The translations under genes were made by a program, and so were the position numbers. A stretch of 64,000 bases of DNA from Lycocorax pyrrhopterus obiensis (taxonomy: Eukaryota > Chordata > Aves > Passeriformes > Paradisaeidae): contig JACSVZ010000004.1 in the NCBI GenBank assembly GCA_014706295.1, positions 90,610,547 to 90,674,546 of the forward strand, written 5' to 3'. Below are positions 14,340 through 27,834 of this stretch, in pieces; positions within the stretch are counted from its first letter, which is position 1, and each line of letters opens with the position of its first letter. The notes beneath the pieces were generated by a model. The model had not been told where the DNA came from and made no database searches. It saw nothing but the letters and a program-made list of their open reading frames with translations.

Positions 14340-14735
14340 TTTTGAAGAGCGAACTCAACTTATTCTTAGAGGTAGAGGAGATGACTGAGAGGAGACCTTA
14401 TGGACCTTATATAAATATCTACAAGTATCTGAAGGGAGGGTATCAAGAGGATATTTCCAGGCTCTTCTCAGTGGTGCCAAGCAATAAGACAAGAAGTAAC
14501 GGGCAGAAATTGAATACAAAGAAGAACTCCTTTACTGAATGAGTGACTAAGCACTGGAACACTTTGCCCAGAGAGGTTGTGGAGCCTCCCTCACTGGAGG
14601 TATTCAAGAACCACCTGGATGCACTCCTGTGCAATGTGCTCTGGGATGACCCTGCTTCAGCAGGAAGGTTGGACCAGACGACCCCCTGTGGTCTCTTCCA
14701 ACCCGACCCATTCTGTGACTGTGTAGTGAGTAAGA
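14340..14735 (+). mobile_element. CR1 LINE, 3' fragment
   Basis: The + strand reads as the sense 3' end of a CR1 retrotransposon. It has the degraded ORF2 C-terminal phrase LPREVVEPPSLEVFKNHLDAL and the usual segment gttggaccagacgaccccc, then ttccaacccgacccattctg near the 3' end. It is antisense to the host gene. The frame is interrupted, so this is a dead copy truncated at its 5' end, as most CR1s are. Confidence 0.9.
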
Positions 14736-14937
14736 GCAGTTAACACAAAATGCTTAGACTGTGGCTCCTGGTGTCACCTGTAGGAGTGCTAGCAAGAAGA
14801 TGGTATCTGAGGTGGGTAAACATTTCCTGAAGGAGGTTGTTTGATGAACACCTGGAGTAATCTGGAAGTCTAAACTGTTGCAAAGAGCTATGGCACTGGG
14901 GTTCATCCCAAAGCAACCAGTCAGTCTGAGTTAAGCC

Positions 14938-15118
14938 GCATAATTTAGGAACAGATTGCCCAGAGAAGTTGTGGATACCTCATCCCTGGAAGTGTTTTTG
15001 AGGCCTAATTGGATGGGGCCCTGATCTAGTGAAAGGTGTTCTTGCCCATGGAAGGAGATTGTAACTAGATGATCTTTAAAGTCCCTTCCAACCCAAACTA
15101 TTCTATAAATCTATTGTA
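14938..15118 (+). mobile_element. CR1 LINE, older 3' fragment
   Basis: A second CR1 3' end in the same orientation lies about 200 bases after the first. It reads attgcccagagaagttgtgg, then aactagatgatctttaaagt, then ccttccaacccaaactattc. It is more diverged than its neighbour. The two could be separate insertions or one element broken by a later event. Confidence 0.85.
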
Positions 15119-17044
15119 TTTTATTATTCTATTGGACTGAGTCCAAAGGAAAAGACCAACATAATTTCTTATTACTTCCACTTGTTGATCAAGTTCCTTG
15201 AACTTGTTCAACTGAACTGCAACTCCAGATGATGGTGTCAGCGATGCAGGCACAGGCTCCACAGGAATACAAGCCTTAAGGTTTGACAAGGGAAAAGAGG
15301 TTTGTGGGTGGCCAGGTTGAAGAAGTTGAGCAGATGGGAACAAAGGATTTATCAGGGCCTTCTCCTCACTCATAAGGCTCAGTATGGAAGGACAGGACAT
15401 TGTGTGCCAGTTCAGACCTGAGACAAAGCCAGAGAGATGAAGCCAAGCTGACATCTCCACACGTCAGTCTTTGCCTTCAGCCCTTCCCAAAGCACTGCAC
15501 TTCCTTCATAGAGTGATATCCTTAGGATAATCGTTTTCATGTAATGTGCTCCTTGGTACCTAGGGAGTGAGTCCTGGGGTATGAGGTGTAGGCCAGGTTC
15601 CTGAACACAGAAATAGGGTAAGGAGGGTCAATGGTATCATACTCATGGGGGTAACATACAGCTAGTAACACTCTGGAGGTGAGCAGTGGCCAGTGGACAG
15701 AGAATAGACTTTTGCTTTCCACAGAGATGTCTCAGCAGCTCAGACATAGTGTTATTGGAAACATGGTGGTCCAAAGATATAAACAAGGAAAGGCCCCTAC
15801 GGAGAACAATTGGTCCATCAATTTTTTCTGGAACAAAGCAGGCAGACTTGCAACACTTCTTCCTTACTGCACATCAAAAACATACCTGTTTTTGTCAGCT
15901 ACATTGTTTGGTTTAGTAAGAAATAGCAGGTTGTCTTTTGAACTCTGCTTCTGATGTGTGGAGGCAGATTTACCTTTTATATTTGGAATGGGTTGGTATC
16001 TTTCTATTGATGCAACACATCGAGAAAAAGTCTTTTTCATCTATCTGTTTTCAAGTGTTTTCTTACTGGCATTTCACCTGGAGATATAATCCTGAGTAAT
16101 TTACCCAGTATGCAATTGACACCTGGAATTCACAGGCACAAATGAAGTAATATGCTTTAAAATTTTATTCAAAAAAATTATCAGAAAAATGATGATCCAG
16201 GTATCAAAATAAAATGATATTACTTATCTCTAAATATAAACGCTTGCCAAATTATCCTTCCCTCCAGCTTGCCAAGACTGACACTAACTAAATGACCTGA
16301 TGATTGCCTTGATATTTTAATGCTTTCATTTTCTCACTATGCCTTGTAACAGCAGGAGAATGCCAATTTTGTGTGTCTGTGTGTGCAGGCAAAATCTAAG
16401 ATTGCAAATATTGTATCAACCAACAAAATGTAAAATGGAGGCAAATAACAACACAAGTAAAAGTGGAAAATATGACAATAATTTGCAATCATAAAGAAAA
16501 AAATGAACAAATAAATTACATTGTTTTATGATAGATATTATAAAGACTCCTGCTAAAAAACAGCAGGAAACTCTTTAATCAGATTGCCCAGGCTAAACTC
16601 AAATGAGCAGAGGATAAAAAGTAATACATTTGGTTTGATTGTATGACTCTTGAAACTCAAATAAGTCTTACTAAATCTGTTGTTATTCTCCTTGATTCAT
16701 TATTGTTTTAATATTTACATGGGTTCTAAAAGCCTTAATGTTTTCAAATTGGCCTACAGTCTCAGTAAAGCAAAATAACGTGAAAAATTTTATCTTTATA
16801 TGTTTATGATGGAGTGTCACACAAAAGAGGAAAGAAAAAATAGCCAGTCATACCAAAAGCAGAAGAAAGGAGTAGATCTAATATAGTACATAATCTTCCT
16901 CTCTCATTGCAAAAAAAGAGCTAAAAGTTCCTTAAAAATTGGCATTATATGCCATGAAAAATGTTGTCTTATGTGCTTATGTCCACTAGGCTTATAATAT
17001 TTACAGCAAATGTAATGGAGCACTCTGAAATTATTTCTATTGTA

Positions 17045-17100
17045 TCAATGATCCTTGGGAGTCCCTTCCAACTCAGGATATTTCATGATTCTATGATTCT
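17045..17100 (+). mobile_element. CR1 LINE, extreme 3' end
   Basis: A short piece reads gagtcccttccaactcagga and then has two copies of a gattctatgattctgt-like octamer repeat. This is the CR1 3' terminus. Confidence 0.75.
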
Positions 17101-20100
17101 GTGTCTTACCTTTCACAAAGAAATAACCATCCTCTTCATATTCCTTTAATGAAATTATTCATCCCTTCACATTCCTTGCTGTCGATACAGGGAGCAGACA
17201 ATACTATTAATCCCCAGAGATCAGTCACTGCTGACTGATACAGCTCTAAATTTGAAAACTAAGTATCAGATACTGACACTGCCTTGGTAATAAAGGATCC
17301 ACAAGTAAATCATATGAACACAAAATTATTTGAATAAATGCAAATCACTACTGCAAGCAACTCACCTGTTATAATCAATCTTAGTATGCTGATAGGCACT
17401 CATTCTAGCAATGACTGTATGAACTAAATTGTTCCTTCAAAGTATTTACTATGCTTTTTTAGATAATAATTTAAACTACTTAAAAATAATTTTTATTTCT
17501 GTATTAAAGCCCTATTCTGCTGTTAAACATGAGCACTGCAACATAACATTGCAGCATCCTAAAAATTCCAGTTGAAGTTTCTATACATACTGTCTCAAAG
17601 GTAGACTTGAAGTTAATATATTCAATGCAGAAGAAAACAGATTTTAACCTGTTGACTTTTGCTTCTCTGTCATAAACATTAGTAGTAAGAGTCCTTCAGG
17701 CCACATTATCTCTCCCCATGTGACTTCACTGCCCTCAATGGGTTTTCACTGCTGTAACCAATTTATTCTATAATTAGAATTTAATAAACAATCTCTCTGA
17801 TGATGTACAGGAAGGGGAATAATTCATCCTTCCTCTCTTGCATAGGCTTCTCAGTGATAACAAGACTAAAAGAGAGTAGAAAACACTACTTTTGACACTA
17901 GATCAAGTACATGTAATTGTGAATTCAGATAACCATTCTTAGATATGGGGAGATCTTATTTGCATGCAGTGACTTCAAAGTAGGAAAAACACTTCAAGTA
18001 AAACTACAGTACTAACTGCTATTGCTCTCCTTAACTGATGGGATACTTTAACCATGCAAAAACATACACTCTTTCAAAATAATTTTTAGAAACCCAGCAA
18101 AATAAACCTATACTTTCACACTTGTGAGGTTTTTTGTGTCTGACCACTGAGCTCCATTTTGCCACTCTGCTACTTCCCAGCCGAACATCTGGACTACTCA
18201 AATACATGGCACGGCACAGTAAGTGCTAATTACCAAAAGGAGCAGCTTGAAAACTTCCTCTGATATTTTAAGAAAGGACTTTTTACTAAAAAGACAAGCC
18301 AGAGTTTAGAAACAGGATTTATGTCAAGCTAGTATGAGACTGTAGCAAGAAAATAATGTACACAGTCGAGGTTACTGATAACTTTTTTGGTGCATTTAAT
18401 GCTAAGTGGCAAATTGCTCTGAACCAACGAATATTCACTGACTTCTCCAGGCAAAGGACTTCATACACTCCTCTCACAAAAGCACAGTCTGACAGTCATT
18501 TTAAGGAGGATAATAAACAATGCTTACTTCTATAACTTTGGATCATTTATGACCAGTGTAATCAATGCAAATATTCTTTTGATTGCTTTGTATACACTGA
18601 AGTAGGGCACTGACAAAGATGGTATAACCTGAACTGTACAAAGAAAATGTAGGTGCCTATCTGAGTACATTTGCCATATGGGTACAAAATGCTTTGTGTT
18701 AAAGGGGAATTCTAGTTTGAGAGTGCAGAATATCATGAACAATGTTTTTACCATGTGAGATTAATAATTTCATTAAGAAAATATATAAATATATAATGAA
18801 ATTATGCAGCAGATCCCCTTTTGTCACAAAAAAAATTAGGCAGGTCAGCTATTGCACTAATCTCCCGGGATATGGCCTTTAATTTATAAGAAGGATTTGT
18901 TTAATGTAGATTCTGGAGATTATAAAAAACCCACTAGGTATTTTGAAGCGTGATCTTCTGATGATAAATGAAGATGACTGAGTCCATTCTCTACGCTACA
19001 ATTAGTGCTTGTCTCCAAAAATACCACCATGAATCAGCCTTCACACTTAAAATATTTGTTTCCATCTCATTCGTTTCCAGGGTTTCTGTTCATTTTGAGA
19101 AGCCTTGGTGTCTTTTAAATGGAGAAGTGACAAAGGACTGCATGTTTTGAAGTACTTGAAATTAATAAGGAGGAATTTCTTGACATGTTTTCTCATATAT
19201 TTCACATTCCCAATGCTTTTAATATCAAATAGTTTATAACTAGAGCAGATTTTAAATGTTAATTATTAGCATATATACCAGGGTGTGCAAAAGAGCGAGG
19301 AAAATCCCAGAAAATATCTTAGCAACAACCTTGTTCTGATTTAGTGCTTATTTTACTCTTGACAATCTCTACTCTCCATTTTAATTCAAATACTTTGATT
19401 AGTCTTTTGCTGTCATGATAGAAGACAGATATGACGTTTATAGCTACTAGTATTACAAGAGTTTTGTTCTTTTTATATCCATATATTGTTATAATTGCTG
19501 ACTAAATTTTTAATCTCAAAATCAGTATTTTGAAACTCACTTGAATTTATAAATCAATGTGTTTTTTCCCAGTGCCTATTGACTATGCCTGCCAATATTT
19601 GTCTTGATTTAAGTATGTCAGTGGAAAAAATAAAACCAAAAATAATCCCAAAGGCCCCCCGCTATTTTCTGGAAAAGCTTCATTTCCAAAGCTTTTATTT
19701 TTTTGTTCAAAATTCCCATCTGGGATAGGACTAACACACCGTGAGATGGATTAGTGTATCTGTGCTGTTCTCTGTCTCTGCAGACAGGTGCTACTGATGT
19801 TCATAGTAACTCCAGTGCTTCCCTAGGAGCTTGGCTTCTCTGTGCATGTGGATACCAACCCTATGGGCACATGGCTAGCATGCCAGGGCTTTTTAAAAGG
19901 ACTTCTATTCACTTCATATACACTACACAAATCATATATCTGAAAGACAAGGGAGCTCTGGGGCGGGTCCATTGCATTTCCCCTTGCAGCGGCATCGATG
20001 GTTTCTCTGTTTGTTCCTCTCTGCTCCTGTATGAAGCTCTCTTGGCAAGCATTCTCCCATCAATGTGTTAAAGGAGTGGAACATTAAAAAATGCACAAAT

Positions 20101-20104
20101 TAAC

Positions 20105-20220
20105 CATCCTGATAGCAAATTAACTAATGCAAATAAATGCAAATTCAATGCATTACCCTGGCATGGAATGCTAATGAGAAAACAAGTCATTTAGTCAATC
20201 AAGGAAATATGCAAATAAAA
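20105..20220. promoter_or_regulatory. Candidate enhancer: cluster of POU octamers
   Basis: Three perfect ATGCAAAT octamers lie on the + strand at 20127, 20137 and 20209, with a variant ATGCTAAT at about 20168. The first two are exactly 10 bases apart, one helical turn. The octamer is the binding site of POU-domain factors such as Oct-1 and the neural Brn proteins. Enhancer function is inference from motif density; there are no conservation data. Confidence 0.3.
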
Positions 20221-22437
20221 AACATCCTTTTCCAAAGTACTTTGATACAGAAGTCTAAAAGAAATTAAATACTGCAACTGTACTTTGTGTGCATAAATTA
20301 CTATTTGTGTAGTTTGCAATAAGAACATTCTACCTTGTCTTTTTATTCTGTATAGCTTGGCAATAGCAACATAACAAAATGCATTTTCTGTTTAAAAATA
20401 CTGCAGAAATGTATTTTTTGCACTAATGTGACATTTGAAGCTTAGTGCTGAAAAAAATTCCAAACAATTAAATGTGCTCAGGATACTGTTGAAAATTCAA
20501 CCTTATCTAATGTGAAATGGTACAACCAAGCAGTTTGTATTTCTTGAAAGATGACAAACAGCTCACTCCTTTAAGACCTGCTGCTGCAAACAACATTTGC
20601 CTTTCTCCATGTGTGCATCTGAGGACCAGTGCTGCAGGCCAAGTGTCAGATGACAAGTTGCTATGGAAGATCCGCTGCCTCCACGGAAATAATTGCACAG
20701 GTGTTTTTGTGGATTATAAGCACATATTATTAAACACAGCACACATATAGAAGGGTCAGAGCCCAGTGAAAAGTACTGGTAGCAATAAACAGGATCTAGC
20801 GATGTAATCAAAGTTCCAGAATTAATTGCTGGAATATCAGGACTGACCAAATCAAGACACCAACATTGATAAATACCACTGTGCACAGTTGCTGTAAAGG
20901 AGAGATAAGAACAACACTAGATACTATTCCTTTCTGAAGAGTAAGTTTCAGGTTAGGGGCTAAAAGGTACCAAAGATTTCTTTGCTGCTCCTTTGAACTT
21001 TTCAGTGTTATCTGCCAAGCCCATTCTCCAAACAATTTAGAATGCAATAATTACTTTGTAAAACATTTGAAAAGTAGCCATCTGAATATTTTGTCATGGT
21101 TATTAAATTTAATTCTCCTTTTCTGCATCTGAAGAATCAGAAGCAAATACTTTTATGACAAGAAATGGATGAACAGCTTTCTGGCAAAGCTGATTCCTTC
21201 CCATTAGTCTAATGCATTATGGAACAGCAAAATTACAGTACACTAAAATGTTAACCTGTTAAGTTCAATCGGCAGCTGTGACATGCTTAACCCAAACACT
21301 TACTATGACTATATTATGAAATTAATGGAAATGGAATTACTACTTTTTAAAGAAAATAATATACTTTCTTTTATATTCTTGCATATTTCTAATATAAAGT
21401 CACTCACTGGGCTTTTTACATGGACAATTACCTTCTCAAGTCCTACATTGATCTATGTTCCTTCTCAAGATCTATGAGACTGTGCTGTCTCCACAACACC
21501 TATGTCAAAATAAACGTCAGTTTCTCTATAGCTGATCTAGCAAAAGTAAGCAAAGAAGTGAACCCTGTGATGTAAAAGGGAATATTTAGCAGAACAGAAA
21601 CCTAAATTTTCCTCTGCTCCTGTCTCAAAGGACTTCACATTCTTTGCAAGTTCAACTTTCCTATTTTTATTATTACTTGGTATTTCCTAAAGATTTGAAC
21701 AAATGACCATTTCTAGCTATCTAGTACTTTCCATTTAGCAGAAGGAATAGCAATCAAAATTTACATTTGCAATTGTCTTATCTCATTTGCCTGAAACAAC
21801 AGAACTTGAATGAACTTTCCACAGTTTGACACACATTTTGTCAGGTGAAATAAATATTGTGGGTTTTGATGGACAAATGGAAGAATGCTCAAAGGCTGTG
21901 TTTATTAATGTTATTTCATTACTTGCCATTTCTAATTATGCTGTATCTACACCAGAACATTTCTTTCTCTTTTTTGGTACCTTCTTCCCAGCACAACTAA
22001 AAGGGCAAGGGTCTCTTTTTAGGTCGAATTCTTGAAGATTGAGTGGCTTTACACATTTTTCAAGGTCAAAAGAGAAATATAATGGAAAAAGTACGGTAAA
22101 GCATTTTAAAGCTGGTGAAAATCTATAAAAAGGACTGTGAATTCATGGAGGGAAGGAGATGAACATGCTGTTCACCTGTAGCTCTGCAGTATAATTTTCA
22201 TATCAAGTGTTAATGACAGGTAACCTCCCTAGAGATTTATTCATTCATTTTCTCCCAGGTACAGTGTATTAGCCAAAGAATTTTCTGCACAGCCATGATG
22301 TGAATTGCAATTAACGCTAAGCAGCCAGGGGTTGTTTGTCAGATTATTAGAGCAAGTGAAGCTGAATGACTCATTCTATGCTATTTACAGAAAGAAGGCA
22401 AGCAATTCATCACAGACAGATGTTAATGATAGACTAC

Positions 22438-22787
22438 CTGGATCCCTATAGAGGAACGTCGACTCTTGAGAAACTCCTCTGCTTTTGTCACTAGAATGGC
22501 CTTGTCACTGGTCCGTATGGAGGTGCTCTGGCTCTCGGCCGCGTGGCGCTGGGCAGCCGCCGTCTCCAGGGCGAGGTTCATGGCCTTGTTACTGTCCAAG
22601 CTGTCGGTGGAGTTGTACATGCCTCGCCCGTCCTGTGGCCACGGGGATATCCTCTGAGTCCGGCTGTCGTGATAGGCATCCTGGGTGGATTCTGTGCTGC
22701 TCTGTGCCGTGACGGAGATCAGTGGCTTGGAAGTGGTACGAGGGGGTACTGGTGGTGGCGTTTTTTTGTAACTTGTATAAGTTACAG
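22438..22787 (-). CDS. DLGAP2: DLGAP2 coding exon iv (proline-rich)
   Basis: This 350-base exon, GC-rich against its AT-rich surroundings, follows a long pyrimidine tract and acceptor TTCCATAG. It ends at CAG/GTAGTC in phase 0. It completes one Ala codon and adds 116 codons. Near its start (22758-22738) is PPPVPPR, which fits a class II SH3 ligand (PxxPxR). Then come LISVTAQSSTEST, SPWPQDGRG and NSTDSLDSNKAMNLALETA, all typical of DLGAP2, and a basic stretch KAEEFLKSRRS. The exon ends in SSIGIQ, the first half of a light-chain binding motif that the next exon completes with VE. Exons iii and iv together are 570 bases, phase 0 to phase 0. Several long frames on the opposite strand here are shadows of this GC-rich coding sequence. 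Confidence 0.95.
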
Positions 22788-25700
22788 CTATGGAAAGAAT
22801 TAAAAGAAAATAAAAACAAGCAAAAAGAAAAAAGAAAAGAGAAAAAGAAAGAGAGGAATCAAGATTAATCTGATGGAAACTTGACAACAGAAATCACCTT
22901 AAGATTGTGCTACTTAAAAATGACGATGGTGTAACGTTGTATTCTTCATGAGCCTCACTATTATTTGAAAGTGTCTCTCAGAGTCAGATGGGTATCCACA
23001 GAAACATTTTATTTCAACAAGGAAGAAGGAAGGGGTGGAAATGGGAGTCCCAAGTTACAGTGAAGATGAAAGAGCGTTAGTGAGGCTGTGTGTGTTAAGA
23101 TTTGTGCTGGGTAGGTACGCACTGGGGCTTCTGAGATTACGGGACAAAGCTCATAAGAGAAATAAAGGAAGATATTTTTTTTTCCCTGTTCTTATCATCT
23201 GAACTGTGAGCTTTGTATAGATAAAGTATATTAAGAAAATAGCATCAATATACTGGAACAAAATATTATTCAGCAATTTCTACTTCATGGTACACCACAC
23301 TTTAACCTTTTAAAATCCTTCCAGGTGCACTGGTTGGAATTAGGGAAGGTTGGCTATTTACTTGTGTAGGAAGCATATATTTTAAAAATATCCACAATAC
23401 AGTTAACAAAAGGAAATTCAAGGCATGTTAAAAATATTATAATATATGCAAAGCTATTAAGACTTTGATGAGCAGAGCAGTTCTAAGGCTGGTTTAACAT
23501 AGATTCTGTCTTCCAGCATAAGGCTCAATAAAACATCCAAGAAAACTCTACATAGGCAGAACTGTGCCAATACTGCTTCCTAATAAAATTTTAAAAAATT
23601 CATAGAGATTAACATTTAGTCATTAATATCACACAGCTGAATTTTCTAATTTCTAAGCCCACTATACACTTTTTTTTTGGTACTAATAAGAGTATTCTGT
23701 TGTGGAAGAGTATCTTCCCCAAAGCACATATAATCATAATTTAAAAAATTAGCAGTTGATCAAAAAAATGCATTGTGATATGCATTTCTTTATTCCTGTA
23801 TGGGGGAACCAAGTCCAATTCACTTCTTGTATAGTTACAGGAATGAGTTTGCCTTTGTCTAGTGTTACTAAATGGATTGACATTGCAACAGTGACTCAGG
23901 TAACCTTGGAACTGGGGTTACTTGAGTCCAAAAAGGATTCTACAAGAGTTCCTCTTCCCATTACACCCATATGGGCTGATGAGCAATGAAGTCAGCCTCC
24001 CCAGCTGTGTTTTTTGATATGAGGCTATGTTGCAGCTGTCCAGAGTGAAGAGATTAGCTTGGGAATTAACACCTTGGACTGCTGAGTCTGTATCACCAGG
24101 CTAGCCTATGTGAACAGTGAGTCTAGAGAAAATGACTCTTAAATGTTGACTCTTGATAATCATAAATGAAAGTGTTATTATACATAAAAGAGAGCAAGGC
24201 AGAGCTAGGAAGTTAAAACCTTCATTTAAAGAACATTTTGAATTATGACTGATTCCACTCAATTCTGGTAGAGATTTAGAGCCTTGCTCTGAGCTGAATT
24301 GCTCTAACAGAGTGAAACACGTAAAACACGTGAAACATGCTCTTCAGAATCTGAGACTGTGCTTTTTTTGAAGATCTGTTTTGTTGTCCTATCACCAATC
24401 TTATCTCCTGTCAGTTTTGTAACCAGCAGTTAAGAAGAAAGAAAAAATATTTGTCAGATGCTTTAGGGAGTACAGAAAGTTCACAGAAGGGGGAGGCTGT
24501 AAAGCTTGGAAATTAAGACAGTGTCTAATGAACTCAAGCAGTGGGTCTGAGGATGTTTCCACTAAGAGAGTTGCCATAATGCTGCTCCCCCACCTTCCCC
24601 CTGCAAATGTAGATGCAGGTGATCAAAGTGCTGGGAAACATTAGAAATAGAGACAATGGGGTGAAATAGGGTGAACGATATCCAGCACAGGAAGCCAATT
24701 TTACCTGTAACATTAGACAGGTTATCACTGTGATAACTACTTTACTGTTTTTTACATCTGTCTTCATGTAAAAGAGTAGCAGTGAATGGTGAAACATATG
24801 GTTAATGTGATAATGAAACATCACAAGCAGGTATATCCCTACTACTTGAGCAGCAGATCACTTCTCTGTCTAATGAATATAAATGTTAAACCGCTGTTGC
24901 AACCCTTCATAGCTGACTTAATCTTCATTTACATTTCTGAAAAAGAAAAAATCTCCTTGTGGCAAAACCAGAACAACTTCTTGCCTTTTTTCCTTCCCCT
25001 CCCCCCCTTTTTCTCCCCCTGAGATTGAATATTTTATTCTAAAAAGTCTGATTATTTCAGTGAAGTGACGTGTTTTAAAGCCACCAAGTATTAGAGTAAC
25101 TGCAGTATTCTGGCAAGCATTTGATCATGAACACTAAACAGGAACTAAAAAGCCCACAGATGTTCAACAAGCAGAAGAAACCAGGAGAAAGACTGGAAGT
25201 TTGTGCGAAACTGGCTACATATTTACAGTAAAATATGGCAGAAAGAAATCTGATTAATTCCTATGCAGCCACAGAGGTCAAATATTGAGCAGGGAATAAA
25301 AAAACCCCCATCTCTACACTGTTAATGAGTTCGTATCTGGAATAACAGTTTCAGAGACAGAAATCTGGGACTGATTGGAGACTAACAAAATCAAGCAAGA
25401 GGATAGGGACATGCATTTGAGAGTCAAATCTTGCTACCAAATTCTATTTGCTTTAATCACTCAAGTGGTTCTAGTGAAGTAAATGGGATAACTTGGCATG
25501 TGTTGCTGACTTAAGAGATGACTATATAACAGGTTAGGGTCTTGTTAAAGGAGAAAGTAACACAGTAGCCCGTAGTTTACTGTTCATGCTTGGGGTTTGA
25601 TCTCTAATAAATAAGTATTGCCTTAAGGTCTGAAGCATGAGATTTTATGTCACTTGCAAATAGTTTCCATTAATAATGGCATCTGGGAATATTCCTGTTA

Positions 25701-25931
25701 TCAACAATAACATGTTTTCCTATCATGTCCAGTTCTTGGTCCTGGCAGTCGTAAATACAACACATTATATATGGGAAGAAACATTTCCTTCTCCTAATAG
25801 AAAATGAACTTTTTTTTATCATCTGCTTATGCAGATGGACAGGGGCTCCTGTCAGCTTTGCATCATTCTCTACCCTGTAAATTTTATTTGCCTTAGTAGT
25901 TATTAGTCCAAAGCAAGCATATAAAACCTCC

Positions 25932-26387
25932 TCAGCACTGCTTTATGTCTTCTTCACTTTTTAATCCATCATTCTGCAAACTCCAGAGCTGTGGAGGATT
26001 TTGCTGCCCCACAGAGAGGGCTGGTGCTGGGCAATGCAGTCCCAGGGTGGGTGCTGGGCAATGCTGAGCACTGGCTGAGGACAGTGCCCCACGGCTCCAC
26101 AAGGCACTTGTGATGAAAATTGAACTGGGAACAAGAAGACTGGGATGGAGAATTCTTGTCTCCAGTGAGGACAAGTTGGGTGTCAGAGGCAGAACAGCAG
26201 CAGGGGATGAGACCCAACACGAGGCTGGGGTGTGAAAGAGCACAGCACCAGGAGGGCAGAGCTGTTGCAGGATGGCTTCAGACTGATTTAAACTGTGGAC
26301 TTGAGCAGGTGCCAGAGACCTGCTCCATGTTTGGACACATAAAACATCAATCCAGGATAACCTCCTGTTGTTTCTGGTGCTGACCAA
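25932..26387 (-). other. Unassigned GC-rich segment with a 151-codon ORF
   Basis: One of the longer open frames in the window that is not a host exon, it overlaps a GC-rich patch. The inferred protein is rich in Ser, Pro, Leu and Cys with no recognisable domain. On the + strand the phrase gtgctgggcaatgc occurs twice about 35 bases apart, a local imperfect duplication. GC-rich sequence has few stops, so chance is a good explanation. It could also be a decayed transposon or processed pseudogene. I do not call it a gene. Confidence 0.2.
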
Positions 26388-27834
26388 AGATTTCTGATTT
26401 CTTTAGTTTTTTAGTGGTTTTAGTGTGCATATCCTGAACATTCCTGATATTTCTCTCACCAGTCCTGCTGCTGGGCAATGAGGCTCAAGCAAAGTAAAAG
26501 CAACAGCCCTCTGCCATGCTGTTAATCAGTTTGGAATATCTAAAGCTGCTCTGAAATGCAAAGAAAAAGAAATTAGATGGCACAAGACGTAAATGTGTCT
26601 TTTGCATGGATAAACTAGAAAAAGAAACTAAAATTTTCTTTCCAGTTGTATTCAAAGGCTATCTTGATATAGAAAGCAGAATTTATTTTTTGCCTAATTT
26701 AATAAAGTGGGAAAAATAATTTTTAAAGTTCCTAACATACATTCTGTCTCCATCTATTAGCTTATAATAATCAATCGACAATTATAAAAATTGTAAAAAA
26801 CTGTTCTAATTCTAAACCATATGGGTATTTCAGACTTCATTGAATCAAAGTATTAACTGCTTAGGTGCTTGCCCGACTTAAATATAAACATGTGCAATTA
26901 GCTCCACTGGATTTTCCTGTAAGGAAGGACATTGTTAGAGAAATGGAGAGAAAACAAAATGGTTCAGTGCTGGTTCATAGTGGGCCAGATTAAACGATGA
27001 TGCAAGCCAGGTATAAATCGTTCAGAAGAAATGAGCAGGCAGCAGTGCAGCATAACACGCACTAATTTGTCACCCAGTCAGGAAAAAGTGTAAAACGTCC
27101 AATTAGTTTTGTAAGGATTGATACCTTAACTGCCAGGCCCTCACATACACAAGATTTTCTATCAGTGCTGAATTTGGCACAGAGGTGGCTATGAATGACC
27201 TGTTCTGTAAAATGCATTAATTTTTTTTGTGCTGTGTGATGCCAGCCAGGCAGCACCGGTCACAGCCAGGATATCAGGCACTATGGCAATACTGCAGAGT
27301 AGCCAGGAAGACAATTCCAGCACTGGAGAACTGGAAATTTGGTGGTTTGGGTACACACAGTAGAAATACAAGGAAGATTTCCTGATAATTCATAAGCAAC
27401 AGGATACTTGAAAATTTAACTGATAAAGCTGGAATCAGAATATCCCTCTTAGAGACACTGCATTTGTCTAAACTCGCTAAAAGTTACTGTTGATACAGCC
27501 ATAGAAGTCAGTTATTCTGCCCATATTTCAGTGTCGACAGTTTATACTAGAGATAAAATTACTAAAATAAGTCAATTGAGATATAACTTCAGGTTAGCCA
27601 TAGACCTTCACAGACACAAGGCAGGAGAGACGTGATCTATTTGACGAAATAGCAATGGCCGTGGGTGATATTCAGAACACCTTTCAAAAGGCAGCCTTTT
27701 AATAAATCACCACTTTTGGTCCATTTGCAAGACAGAATCACCTGAGGGGTTTTTACAAATCAATATAACCATGAAGCACTTAGTCAAAATAACATTATTT
27801 AGGCTGAGATCACAAAGTTAGCTGGATGATGAAT

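Larger units (their letters stand above)
12326..22437 (-). other. Intron between exons iv and v
   Basis: This intron is 10.1 kb. It holds CR1 fragments near 14.3-14.7, 14.9-15.1 and 17.05-17.1 kb, and an octamer-rich AT segment near 20.1 kb. Some mammalian DLGAP2 isoforms, as I recall them, have a short insert between the residues of exons iv and v. I did not find a matching microexon here by eye. The rest is AT-rich sequence with no other feature I can support. Confidence 0.85.

Noticed and set aside
15098..15460. 120-residue minus-strand frame beside the CR1 pair
   Set aside because: No recognisable domain and no DLGAP2 similarity; the frame partly overlaps the CR1 tail. Chance is the simpler reading.
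22466..22803. Plus-strand open frames over exon iv
   Set aside because: They are shadows of GC-rich coding sequence on the other strand, with no domain similarity of their own.
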